Shown here: piece by piece, positions 54,012-61,564 of the stretch | How positions within the stretch are numbered: the stretch's first letter is position 1 | How the letters are laid out: every line of letters starts with the position of its first letter | Source: UBA1447 sp964612185 | Lineage (GTDB): Bacteria; Bacillota; Clostridia; Oscillospirales; Acutalibacteraceae | DNA: 64,000 bases | Assembly: GCA_964612185.1 (NCBI GenBank) | Contig: CAZTCR010000011.1 | Coordinates: forward strand, 6,079-70,078 | Reading direction: 5' to 3' | The notes under the pieces: model-generated | What the model was told of the DNA's origin: nothing | What the model saw: only the letters and a program-made list of their open reading frames with translations | Database searches by the model: none | Made by a program: the position numbers and the translations under genes

Positions 54012-55019
54012 CTAACTTCTTGTGATTTTAGTTGTCGGTGGGAAAGAACTTCCATCAATATCCGTGACACTGTTTGGTAATGTTACGCTTGTTAAAGATG
54101 TGCACCCCTCAAATGCACGCCCACCGATACTAGTGACGCTGTTCGGTATTGTTACACTTGCCAAAGATGCGCACCTGTAGAATGCATAACCATCGATACC
54201 CTCTACACTGTTTGGTATTGTTATACTTTTCAAAGTTGTGCAATCTTGGAATGTATTGATCTCGATTCTCGGGACACTGTCTGATATTGTTATGCTTGTC
54301 AAAGATGTACAACCCGAAAATGCGCGCTGGCCAATTCTTGTTACACTGTTTGGTATTATAATACTTTTTAAAGATTGGCAATTGGAAAATGAATCGTTCC
54401 CAATACTTGTGACATTGTTCGGTATTATTGCGTTGGTCAAAGATGTGCAACCCTTAAATGTTAGCTCCCCAATGCTCATGACTCCGTTCGGAATAATTAT
54501 GCTAGTCAAAGATGAACAATCAATAAATGCATTCTGCCCTATATATGTAACACTATTCGGTATTGTTATGCTAGTCAAAGATGAACAATTAATAAAAGCA
54601 CAGCTACCAACGGTCGTGACACTGCTTGGCAAAACCATACTCTTAATAACCTTGTTGTCCATAAATGCGTTATCGCGTATTATCTTTACAGGAGAACCTA
54701 GTATCTTGTCGGGCATTATTACATTGTTTTCTGTTCCAATATACTTTGATATTGCAACTTCACCAGAGGTAATTTTATACTGATAATCTTTTTCAGTTGT
54801 ATTGGCGATATATGTAACATCTGGAATACTTGACTCAGGTATTGGTGTTCCTGATACGGTTGTTTCAATTCCATTTAAATCGGTCGTAGCATTTTTAGAT
54901 GTTCCTGTAATGTTACTTTCATGAGTATCACCACCAACATCTTTCGAACACCCAGAGGCAAGAGATACCATAAGAAAAAACGAAATTAGTACCGACAACA
55001 CTTTTCTTGAGTTACGCAT
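54012..55019 (-). CDS. BspA-like LRR lipoprotein
   Basis: 335 residues. Lipoprotein signal (VLISFFLMVSLASGC, lipobox LASGC with Cys24 acylated). A short Thr/Ser-rich linker follows, then about ten 23-residue LRR_5 repeats (pattern SITIPNSVTYIGQNAF) from about residue 90 to the end. Surface-exposed protein-protein binding is the known role of this repeat. No dockerin, unlike the giant protein at 29585, but the same repeat family. AT-rich. GGAGG ribosome site. Confidence 0.9.
   Translation of the reverse strand: MRNSRKVLSVLISFFLMVSLASGCSKDVGGDTHESNITGTSKNATTDLNGIETTVSGTPIPESSIPDVTYIANTTEKDYQYKITSGEVAISKYIGTENNVIMPDKILGSPVKIIRDNAFMDNKVIKSMVLPSSVTTVGSCAFINCSSLTSITIPNSVTYIGQNAFIDCSSLTSIIIPNGVMSIGELTFKGCTSLTNAIIPNNVTSIGNDSFSNCQSLKSIIIPNSVTRIGQRAFSGCTSLTSITISDSVPRIEINTFQDCTTLKSITIPNSVEGIDGYAFYRCASLASVTIPNSVTSIGGRAFEGCTSLTSVTLPNSVTDIDGSSFPPTTKITRS
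54040..54650 (-). repeat. Tandem 69-base repeats coding the LRR units
   Basis: TGTTTGGTA/TGTTCGGTA recurs every 69 bases (for example at 54071 and 54140). Each 69-base copy encodes one 23-residue LRR. The copies are imperfect at the DNA level. Confidence 0.8.
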
Positions 55020-55236
55020 AAATTAACCTCCGCAATCAAATTTTATTATTTGACAAAGCAAGTTCCATACTTTGTTTCTATAATGTTAATAATAATATCA
55101 TATAAAAATGAAGTTTGCAACAAATAATTACATATACTCACAAAGCAAAATTCCATGTTCCGCCAAAATGAAAAGTAGGGTTGAATACTCAAGTGCATTG
55201 TGTCATAATATAATTTAAGATTTTAAGATTGTTTGA

Positions 55237-56310
55237 ATGGAGGCGGGCGAAATAGCGGCAAATCAAACCTTGCAGAACGCAAAACAAGCGCAGAATGATG
55301 AGTTTTATACGCAGATAAGTGATGTTGAAAAAGAGTTGCGCCACTATAAAGAGCAGTTCCGGGGCAAGGTCATTTTCTGTAATTGCGACGACCCTTATGA
55401 GAGTAATTTTTTCAAGTATTTTGCAATGAACTTCAACTTTTTGGGTCTTAAAAAGCTGATTGCAACCTGCTATACCAATTCCCCTGTTGCTGGCGAGCAG
55501 TTATCGCTGTTTGATGTGGTTGGTGTTAAGCCAAAAAGCTCCGAAGCGAAACAACCGTATAAAATCGAAATTACCGAAATCAGGGACGAAAATGCGGATG
55601 GTGCGGTTGATTTAACCGATGTGCAGTATCTGCTCAAAAACAGGAAAAATACGTTAACACTGCTGCGAGGCGACGGCGATTTCCGTTCGGCGGAAAGTAT
55701 AAAATTGCTCAAAGAGGCAGACCTTGTAATAACCAACCCACCTTTTTCTCTGTTTCGCGAGTATGTTGCGCAGTTAATTGAATATGGGAAAAAGTTTATT
55801 ATACTTGGCAATCAAAATGCAATTACATACAAGGAAGTGTTCAGTCTTATTAAAGAAAACTTAATTTGGCTGGGCGTAGACAACGGCGGGACAAAATGGT
55901 TTAGAGTGCCTGAACACTATGATATTAAGACCGAATCAAGAATAAAGGTTGAAAACGGAATTAAATATTTTAGTTTTGGCAGTATTATGTGGTTTACTAA
56001 TCTTGACCATGCAAAACGGCATGAGAATATAACCCTCTATAGAAAATACACACCAGATGAATACATGCGCTTTGACAACTATGAGGCTATAAATATTGAC
56101 AAAGTTTCAGAAATACCATATGACTGGTATGGTGTTATGGGGGTTCCAATTACATTCCTTGATAAGTATAACCCTGACCAGTTTGAAATTGTTGGGCTTA
56201 TAGCCGGAAATATTAAAGGGCTTGCTGGAATACCAAGTAAAATTGGTAAAGACGGTCCATATATTAACGGCAAACTTAAATATGGTCGTATACTAATTAA
56301 GCGAAAGTAG
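55237..56310 (+). CDS. EcoRI-type adenine-specific DNA methyltransferase
   Basis: About 357 residues. The EcoRI-methylase family pattern: NDEFYTQISDVEKELRHY near the start, FCNCDDPYESNFFKYFA (motif I region), DLVITNPPFSLFREY (motif IV NPPF), and AITYKEVFSLIKEN, IMWFTNLDHAKR. It methylates adenine N6 in DNA. The start is odd: the ATG at 55237 is immediately followed by GGAGG, which would be an ideal ribosome site for the ATA codon at 55252, so a rare start is possible. It lies directly before a DUF262-HNH gene (11-base gap), which suggests a restriction-modification pair. Confidence 0.9.
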   Translation: MEAGEIAANQTLQNAKQAQNDEFYTQISDVEKELRHYKEQFRGKVIFCNCDDPYESNFFKYFAMNFNFLGLKKLIATCYTNSPVAGEQLSLFDVVGVKPKSSEAKQPYKIEITEIRDENADGAVDLTDVQYLLKNRKNTLTLLRGDGDFRSAESIKLLKEADLVITNPPFSLFREYVAQLIEYGKKFIILGNQNAITYKEVFSLIKENLIWLGVDNGGTKWFRVPEHYDIKTESRIKVENGIKYFSFGSIMWFTNLDHAKRHENITLYRKYTPDEYMRFDNYEAINIDKVSEIPYDWYGVMGVPITFLDKYNPDQFEIVGLIAGNIKGLAGIPSKIGKDGPYINGKLKYGRILIKRK

Positions 56311-56321
56311 GTTTTACGGCA

Positions 56322-57404
56322 ATGAAAATCGAATTACATGAAATATCAGTCCGCGAAGTAGCAGAAAACTATGTTGATAACGCCGAAGAAGGCGTTGTCG
56401 GGTATGGCGGTAAACTGAATATCCGCCCGAAGTATCAGCGCGAGTTCGTTTACGATGAAAAGAAACGCAACGCCGTTATTGATACAATCCGCAAAGACTT
56501 TCCCCTCAATGTGATATATTGGGTCAAAAACGAGGACGGAACCTTTGAAGTTTTGGACGGCCAACAGCGGACTGTCAGTTTTTGCCAGTACATTCAGGGC
56601 GAGTTCTCCATAGAAAACCGCGCTTTCCATAATCTGACCGAAACGGAAAAAGAGCAGATATTAAACTATACTCTGATGGTCTATTTCTGTGAAGGAAACG
56701 ACAAAGAAAAATTAGACTGGTTCAAGATAATCAATATCGCGGGCGAAAAGCTTACCGACCAGGAATTGAGGAACGCCGTCTATACCGGGACTTGGCTGTC
56801 CGATGCAAAATTGAAGTTCAGCAAAAGCAACTGCGCTGCATATCTGTTATCAAAAGATTATGTAAACGGTTCGCCTATCCGTCAGGAGATTTTACAAACG
56901 GCTTTAAGCTGGATAAGCAGCGGTGAAATTGAAAAATATATGTCCGTTCATCAGCATGTTCCGAACGCGAATGAATTGTGGACATATTTCAGGAATGTGA
57001 TTGAATGGGTTCAGCTTACATTTACAACCTACCGCAAAGAGATGAAAGGCATTGATTGGGGCGGCTTGTATGATAAATACAAGGGCAAAATATATGACAC
57101 TGTCAAGTTGGAGCGGGAAATTCAAGAACTGATGATGGACGACGATGTTACAAATAAAAAGGGCGTTTACCCGTATGTTTTAACGCACAGCGAAAAATAC
57201 TTGAGCATTCGCACATTTACCGACGGACAGAAAAGGGCAGCATTTGAAAGACAAAAAGGTAATTGTAAAAAATGCGGCAAACATTGTGAACTGAAAGAAA
57301 TGGAAGCGGACCATATAACGCCATGGAGCAAGGGCGGCAAAACAAACCCCGAAAACTGCCAAATGCTTTGTTTGGATTGCAATCGGCGGAAAAGTGATGT
57401 ATAG
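56322..57404 (+). CDS. DUF262 + HNH nuclease protein (putative restriction partner)
   Basis: 360 residues. The N-terminal DUF262 (ParB/Srx-like fold, as in the GmrSD GmrS part) has IRPKYQREFVYDEKKR and FEVLDGQQRTVSFCQYI (DGQQRT NTP-binding motif). The middle is helical. The C-terminal HNH domain has CKKCG...CLDC zinc ligands and EADHITPWSKGG (D-H plus N/H region NPENCQMLC). The N-terminus would use an NTP to regulate cleavage. It sits 11 bases after the EcoRI-type methyltransferase; GmrSD/BrxU-like proteins restrict modified phage DNA, whereas pairing with its own methylase suggests a distinct type of system. Confidence 0.85.
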   Translation: MKIELHEISVREVAENYVDNAEEGVVGYGGKLNIRPKYQREFVYDEKKRNAVIDTIRKDFPLNVIYWVKNEDGTFEVLDGQQRTVSFCQYIQGEFSIENRAFHNLTETEKEQILNYTLMVYFCEGNDKEKLDWFKIINIAGEKLTDQELRNAVYTGTWLSDAKLKFSKSNCAAYLLSKDYVNGSPIRQEILQTALSWISSGEIEKYMSVHQHVPNANELWTYFRNVIEWVQLTFTTYRKEMKGIDWGGLYDKYKGKIYDTVKLEREIQELMMDDDVTNKKGVYPYVLTHSEKYLSIRTFTDGQKRAAFERQKGNCKKCGKHCELKEMEADHITPWSKGGKTNPENCQMLCLDCNRRKSDV

Positions 57405-57418
57405 ACGCTAAAAACAAT

Positions 57419-57503
57419 TTCGAGGATTCGACCTCTCCGTCACTTCGTGCCACCTCTCCTGACGCAGGCGAGGCAAGTGCGGGGGACTCCCCCCACCGTC
57501 GAA
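57419..57503. repeat. Palindromic repeat element (same family as 61351)
   Basis: Bounded by TTCGA (57419) and TCGAA (to 57503). About 45 bases (CGACCTCTCCGTCA..., CACCTCTCCTGACGCAGGCG) match the reverse complement of 61476-61533. It follows the HNH gene stop. Confidence 0.8.
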
Positions 57504-57541
57504 GCGATTTATAACTTTATTGAAATAATGGAGAAGATGAA

Positions 57542-58009
57542 GTGATTTTTTCAAATTCCGATATTAGCCTTGAAATTACGGTAATAAATTACGAAATCCC
57601 GCACATCGTGCCGGATAAAGAATCATTTGATTATGATGCGAATTGGCTGATGCTAAAATACAACTACACTTCGCCAACAGAAACCATAACTTATAAAGAT
57701 CCAACTTTTTTAGTTTATGAAATTATAAATTTTATAAAGGAACTCGAAAATCTAGCTGCTAATAATATAAGAATAATAGAGACAGACTTTATGGAACCTG
57801 AGCTTTCATTCAAATTCATTACAAATGACGATAAAACATATAGCCTTGATTTAGGTATTCATCTGCACCAGCGCAAACCGCAAGATGACTTTGAAGAAGA
57901 ATATTTCAGCTTCATATTATCAAAAGCTGAGCTGAATGACATTATTACTGAGTTTAAGCAGTGGGTAACAGATTTCCCTGAAAGAGGGTTAAGCTTATAT
58001 TGCAACTGA
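57542..58009 (+). CDS. Hypothetical protein (possibly immunity-like)
   Basis: 155 residues, GTG start after GGAGAAGATGA. No catalytic motif. Acidic, beta/alpha mix: SDISLEITVINYEIP, YDANWLMLKYNYTS, FLVYEIINFIKELENLA, ELSFKFITNDDKTYSLDL, FILSKAELNDIITEFKQW. The overall form recalls the WapI-type immunity proteins of polymorphic toxin systems, but I am not sure. It is AT-rich and lies between the restriction-like pair and the ADP-ribosylglycohydrolase gene. No toxin partner was seen. Confidence 0.6.
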   Translation: MIFSNSDISLEITVINYEIPHIVPDKESFDYDANWLMLKYNYTSPTETITYKDPTFLVYEIINFIKELENLAANNIRIIETDFMEPELSFKFITNDDKTYSLDLGIHLHQRKPQDDFEEEYFSFILSKAELNDIITEFKQWVTDFPERGLSLYCN

Positions 58010-58103
58010 AGTATAACATTGCCATATAACATTAACGCCGGAAGCAGCTTCAAACAACAACAAACTTCCCGTTTCATTTCAATCCGAAAGTGAGCAACAC
58101 CCT

Positions 58104-59174
58104 ATGAATAAACATGATCGGTTCAGCGGTTGCCTGTTTGGCGGGGCAATCGGCGATGCTCTTGGCTATACGGTTGAATTTTTAAATTTACCGATGATAC
58201 AAAACAGGTTTGGCGAAAACGGAATTACCGACCTTGTGTTAGACAAAGTTACAAATAAGGCAATAATTTCGGATGATACCCAGATGACCTTATTTACCGC
58301 CGACGGGATGATTTGGGCATACCTGCGCTGCAGTGAAAGAGGCATCGGGTCATATGCCGGGAGCGGGGTATATCAGTCCTATTTGCGCTGGCTGTATACG
58401 CAGACCGGGCATATCAAGGACAAGGTTTGGCTGGAAAAGCAGCCGCACGAAAAAGAGAAATCAATTATTGAATACGATAAAAGTATTTTGGAATACAAAG
58501 AACTATTTGCTCATAGAGCCCCCGGAAATACTTGCCTTTCCTCATTGGCGAGCGGAACGATGGGCTGTATTGAAAACCCGATTAACAACAGCAAAGGGTG
58601 CGGCGGTGTCATGCGCGCAGCACCGGTCGGGCTGTTTCTTCATCACAAACCGGAGTATGCATTTAGGATAGGCGCAGAGACAGCCGCTATAACCCACGGA
58701 CATCCGTCCGGCTTTCTTTCAGCCGGTGCCCTTTCGGCAATCATAGCAGAGCTTATTAACGGTAAAACCATTCTTGAAAGTGCAAAATCCGCGATGCGTA
58801 TGCTTGCAACGTATGAATCACACAGGGAAACATTGACGGCGATTGCGAATGCGATTAAACTTGCGGCAGGCAGTGCAACAGCAATAAACGCAATTAAAAC
58901 ACTTGGCCAAGGGTGGGTTGGCGAAGAGGCGTTGGCTATCGCACTTTATTGCGCATTAAAGATAACCGATACTAAGCAAGCTTTAATCGCGTCCGTCAAC
59001 CACGACGGGGACAGCGATTCAACCGGCGCAATCTGCGGCAATATTTTAGGCGCTAGATATGGGCTAGGTGCTTTGCCGAAAGAATGGGTGGAAAACATCG
59101 AATTGGCACAGCTCTTAACCGATATGAGCGATAAATTGTTTACCCTTTCAGAATACGCATTTAATACGCATTGA
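58104..59174 (+). CDS. ADP-ribosylglycohydrolase family protein
   Basis: 356 residues. All metal-site motifs of the DraG/ARH family are present: GCLFGGAIGDALGYTVEF, IISDDTQMTLFTADG (DDT), GCGGVMRAAPVGLF and VNHDGDSDSTGAICGNILGA (D-x-DSDST). It would remove ADP-ribose from proteins, nucleic acids or small molecules with two Mg. It begins a group of three (with J-domain and HIRAN proteins) that may deal with ADP-ribosylated or damaged targets. Confidence 0.9.
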   Translation: MNKHDRFSGCLFGGAIGDALGYTVEFLNLPMIQNRFGENGITDLVLDKVTNKAIISDDTQMTLFTADGMIWAYLRCSERGIGSYAGSGVYQSYLRWLYTQTGHIKDKVWLEKQPHEKEKSIIEYDKSILEYKELFAHRAPGNTCLSSLASGTMGCIENPINNSKGCGGVMRAAPVGLFLHHKPEYAFRIGAETAAITHGHPSGFLSAGALSAIIAELINGKTILESAKSAMRMLATYESHRETLTAIANAIKLAAGSATAINAIKTLGQGWVGEEALAIALYCALKITDTKQALIASVNHDGDSDSTGAICGNILGARYGLGALPKEWVENIELAQLLTDMSDKLFTLSEYAFNTH

Positions 59175-59219
59175 AAATGGTTTGTCAAATAAAAGGCAAT
59201 CAAAAGAGGTGATACCGAT

Positions 59220-60035
59220 ATGGCCGATATAACCATGCACCCCGAATATGAGCAACTCTTCAACGAAATCGCCGAATTAAAAAGCCAAATTTCGGCGCTG
59301 CTTTTGGAGCGTGACGAACTTCGCTGCCACATCTGCAAAAATATCGAAGCGGACTATATGGTTAAAGTCGGCACACTGGAATATAAGGCATTTGAATTTT
59401 ACTGCAAGACGCTGCGCATCAAGCGAAAAATCGAACTGATTCAGGCAAAGATAAACAGGCAGGAAGCCGTATTTCTCCCGCTTATTGAGCAGCAGCTTGA
59501 TAAAGAATATGTTGAGTACGAGCAGACACTTAAAGCCCGGCTGGATACGATAAACGCCGCGCTGTACCGCACAGGTTTACCCGAGCTGACGGATGAGGAC
59601 AATGAACTGCTTAAAAAACTGTACCGGCAAATTGTCAAAAAGCTCCACCCAGACTTGAATCCTGATATAACGGAAGGTGAGCTTGACTTATTCCGCAGTG
59701 CGGTCGCAGCGTATGAAAATGCTGATTTAACCATCATTAAAAGCATAGCGATAATGGTTGAAGAAATCACCCCAGGCACAGACAATGCAGGTTTGTATGA
59801 CGGGCTCGCGGAACTCCGGACAAAAAAAGAAAGATACCTGGAATCACAGCAAGGTATTCACGTTCAGATAGAAAAGATAAAAAGTTCGTTTCCATATAAT
59901 CAAACGGATTTTCTCAAGGATGATGTTGCGGTGAAAATCCGAAGGAATGAGCTGCAGGTGGAAATTGAGGAACAGCGCAAAGTGTTTGAAAACTATGAAA
60001 CAAAGTTGTTATCCATGCTGGAGGGCGGGTGCTGA
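59220..60035 (+). CDS. Coiled-coil protein with J-domain-like HPD motif
   Basis: 271 residues. Residues about 8-110 are a long coiled coil with CHIC. Residues about 125-170 resemble a J domain: ELLKKLYRQIVKKLHPDLN with HPD at 143-145, followed by the FRSAVAAYENAD helix. Residues about 190-271 are again coiled coil (LAELRTKKERYLESQQ). The J domain would recruit a DnaK-type chaperone. It stops 1 base before the HIRAN gene, so they are coupled. Confidence 0.8.
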   Translation: MADITMHPEYEQLFNEIAELKSQISALLLERDELRCHICKNIEADYMVKVGTLEYKAFEFYCKTLRIKRKIELIQAKINRQEAVFLPLIEQQLDKEYVEYEQTLKARLDTINAALYRTGLPELTDEDNELLKKLYRQIVKKLHPDLNPDITEGELDLFRSAVAAYENADLTIIKSIAIMVEEITPGTDNAGLYDGLAELRTKKERYLESQQGIHVQIEKIKSSFPYNQTDFLKDDVAVKIRRNELQVEIEEQRKVFENYETKLLSMLEGGC

Positions 60036-60036
60036 T

Positions 60037-60426
60037 ATGGCTGACATCATAAAAATCGACGGGACCAATATTATTGAGATACTGCGCGGGAGCAACGACA
60101 TAGGCAAGCCGTTTGCTCAAAACATTTATCTTGTGGATGCGAATGTTGCCGGCACCACGTATGTCGCAAACATTGAGGAGATTGAGCCGGGTCTTCGGGA
60201 AGGTTCCAAGCTCAAATTTCTGCGTGAGCCCGACAATCCGTTTGATAAACTGGCTATCAAAGTGATGGATGAAAACGGCAATAAAGTGGGGTATGTCCCC
60301 CGGGCAAAAAATGAAATATTGGCGCGGCTGATGGATGCCGGTAAACTGCTTTACGGCACCATTTACGAAAAGAGTTATGAAAATGAATGGCTTAAAATCA
60401 CCATGCAGATTTATTTGGCGGATTAA
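60037..60426 (+). CDS. HIRAN domain protein
   Basis: 129 residues. A HIRAN domain (residues about 35-125; LREPDNPFDKLAIKVMDENG and KVGYVPRAKNEILARLMDAG). In other proteins it binds damaged or 3' DNA ends. The ATG at 60037 comes after GGAGGGCGG, one base after the upstream stop. The upstream in-frame ATG at 59947 lies deep inside the J-domain gene and is rejected. The domain fills the whole protein, so partner enzymes must provide catalysis. Confidence 0.85.
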   Translation: MADIIKIDGTNIIEILRGSNDIGKPFAQNIYLVDANVAGTTYVANIEEIEPGLREGSKLKFLREPDNPFDKLAIKVMDENGNKVGYVPRAKNEILARLMDAGKLLYGTIYEKSYENEWLKITMQIYLAD

Positions 60427-60435
60427 CCTGATATC

Positions 60436-60467
60436 AGTGTTAAGAGTTGAGTGTGGAGTGTTGAGTT
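60436..60467 (+). repeat. GAGTTGAG-type repeat, left arm
   Basis: GTTAAGAGTTGAGTGTGGAG and following TGTTGAGTTG resemble the reverse complement of 60889-60924. It directly precedes the GTG start of the four-helix-bundle gene. Confidence 0.75.
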
Positions 60468-60842
60468 GTGGAAAATGAGAAAACTGCAAAATATAAAAGT
60501 AAACGTTTCGCCGTAAGAATCGTTAGATTATGTAAATATTTGCATGATGAAAAGAAAGAATATATCATGTCAAAACAACTTGTAAGAAGCGGTACAAGTA
60601 TTGGCGCGAATCTTGCGGAAGCTGAATGCGGTATAAGCAGGAAAGACTTTTTAGCGAAAGTATATATTTCACTAAAAGAGTGTGCGGAAACGAAGTATTG
60701 GTTAGAGTTGCTTTATGAAACCGATTATTTAAATAAAGAAGAATTTGAAAGTATTTATTATGATTGCGAAGAGATTAAAAAAATGTTGTCATCTACCACG
60801 AAAACAATGACAGCTAAAACGGAGAGAAGTGTTGAGAGTTGA
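60468..60842 (+). CDS. Four-helix-bundle protein (S23/IVS family)
   Basis: 124 residues, GTG start. FAVRIVRLCKYLHDEKKEYI, MSKQLVRSGTSIGANLAEAE (diagnostic) and FLAKVYISLKECAETKYWLELL. This family is encoded in 23S rRNA intervening sequences and is related to the Avd accessory subunit of diversity-generating retroelements; many copies stand alone near GAGTTGAG repeats. No reverse transcriptase or template repeat was found. The ORF ends inside the right-hand repeat (AKTERSVES encoded partly by it). Confidence 0.9.
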   Translation: MENEKTAKYKSKRFAVRIVRLCKYLHDEKKEYIMSKQLVRSGTSIGANLAEAECGISRKDFLAKVYISLKECAETKYWLELLYETDYLNKEEFESIYYDCEEIKKMLSSTTKTMTAKTERSVES

Positions 60843-60924
60843 GAGTTCAGAGTTGAGAGTGGAGTTATAAGAATTGCTTCAAGCTCCGCACTCCAAACTT
60901 CACACTCAAAACTCCAAACAGGTA
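60833..60924. repeat. GAGTTGAG-type repeat, right arm with internal hairpin
   Basis: GTTGAGAGTTGAGAGTTCAG and GTTGAGAGTGGAG, then after a 15-20 base spacer CTCCGCACTCCAAACTTCAC and CACTCAAAACTCC. The second half is an imperfect reverse complement of both the first half and the left arm at 60436. The gene at 60930 begins 6 bases after it. Confidence 0.75.
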
Positions 60925-60929
60925 TTATT

Positions 60930-61352
60930 ATGAAAATTATGTTCATCTGCACCGGCAACACCTGCCGCAGCCCCATGGCGGAAGGGTTATTCCGCGAGCT
61001 GCTCAAGACACGAAAAATTAAAAAGGTTATTTGCGAAAGCGCGGGCATCCTTGCCTATGCCGGTGATGAAGCCGAGCCGAACGCTGTTGTCGCAGCAGCG
61101 GAATTGGGCGCGGATATCTCCGCGCACCGCTCCCGACCGTACAACCCCTATATGGCGGATGACACCGAACTGTTCGTCTGCATGACACCAGCACACGCCG
61201 CGCATCTTATGGGTGCTCCTGCGGAAAAAATAATGATCCTCGCAGGCGGCATACCGGACCCGTATGGCGGGGATTTGGATGAATACCGCGCATGCGCGAA
61301 GAAGATTTCGGAAGGTCTAGAAGAACTATTAAAGTCCGTGCTTTCACTTTGA
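60930..61352 (+). CDS. Low-molecular-weight protein-tyrosine-phosphatase-like (YwlE/ArsC family)
   Basis: 140 residues. P-loop FICTGNTCRSPMAEGLF (CX5R at residues 6-13) and the general acid Asp in GGIPDPYGG near the C-terminus. ADISAHRSRP is the usual YwlE-like segment. It would dephosphorylate phospho-Tyr or phospho-Arg proteins. Ribosome site is poor (only AGG), which may reflect the repeat inserted just upstream. Confidence 0.92.
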   Translation: MKIMFICTGNTCRSPMAEGLFRELLKTRKIKKVICESAGILAYAGDEAEPNAVVAAAELGADISAHRSRPYNPYMADDTELFVCMTPAHAAHLMGAPAEKIMILAGGIPDPYGGDLDEYRACAKKISEGLEELLKSVLSL

Positions 61353-61533
61353 CTACCTCTCAGTCACCTTCGGTGCCAGCTTTTTCTCCGAAAACAGGCA
61401 CCCTTTTGTCACTGCGTGACATTTCCCCTGTCAGGGGAATTTCCTATCATAGGAGAGCCAAGGACGAAAATCCCTGAACTTGCCTCGCCTGCGGCAGGAG
61501 AGGTGGCAGGCGTAGCCTGACGGAGAGGTCGAA
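61351..61533. repeat. Long palindromic repeat element
   Basis: About 183 bases with terminal near-inverted ACTACCTCTCAG / GGAGAGGTCG and internal palindromes (TTGTCACTGCGTGACA, TTCCCCTGTCAGGGGAA, TGCCTCGCCTGCGGCAGG). Its right part (61476-61533) matches the reverse complement of the element at 57419; its inner part resembles 63428-63506. Confidence 0.8.
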
Positions 61534-61564
61534 AAAATAGAGTTTAAATTTTGGAGGAAATGAA

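Noticed and set aside
54040..54650. Regularly spaced direct repeats resembling a CRISPR array
   Set aside because: The unit is 69 bases and codes for 23-residue LRRs in frame; there are no unique spacers and no cas genes.
55181..55214. Promoter of the EcoRI-type methylase (TTGAAT and TATAAT)
   Set aside because: The spacer is 22 bases and no better -35 is seen.
60468..60842. Accessory protein of a diversity-generating retroelement
   Set aside because: The fold is related to Avd, but there is no reverse transcriptase, template repeat or variable repeat nearby.
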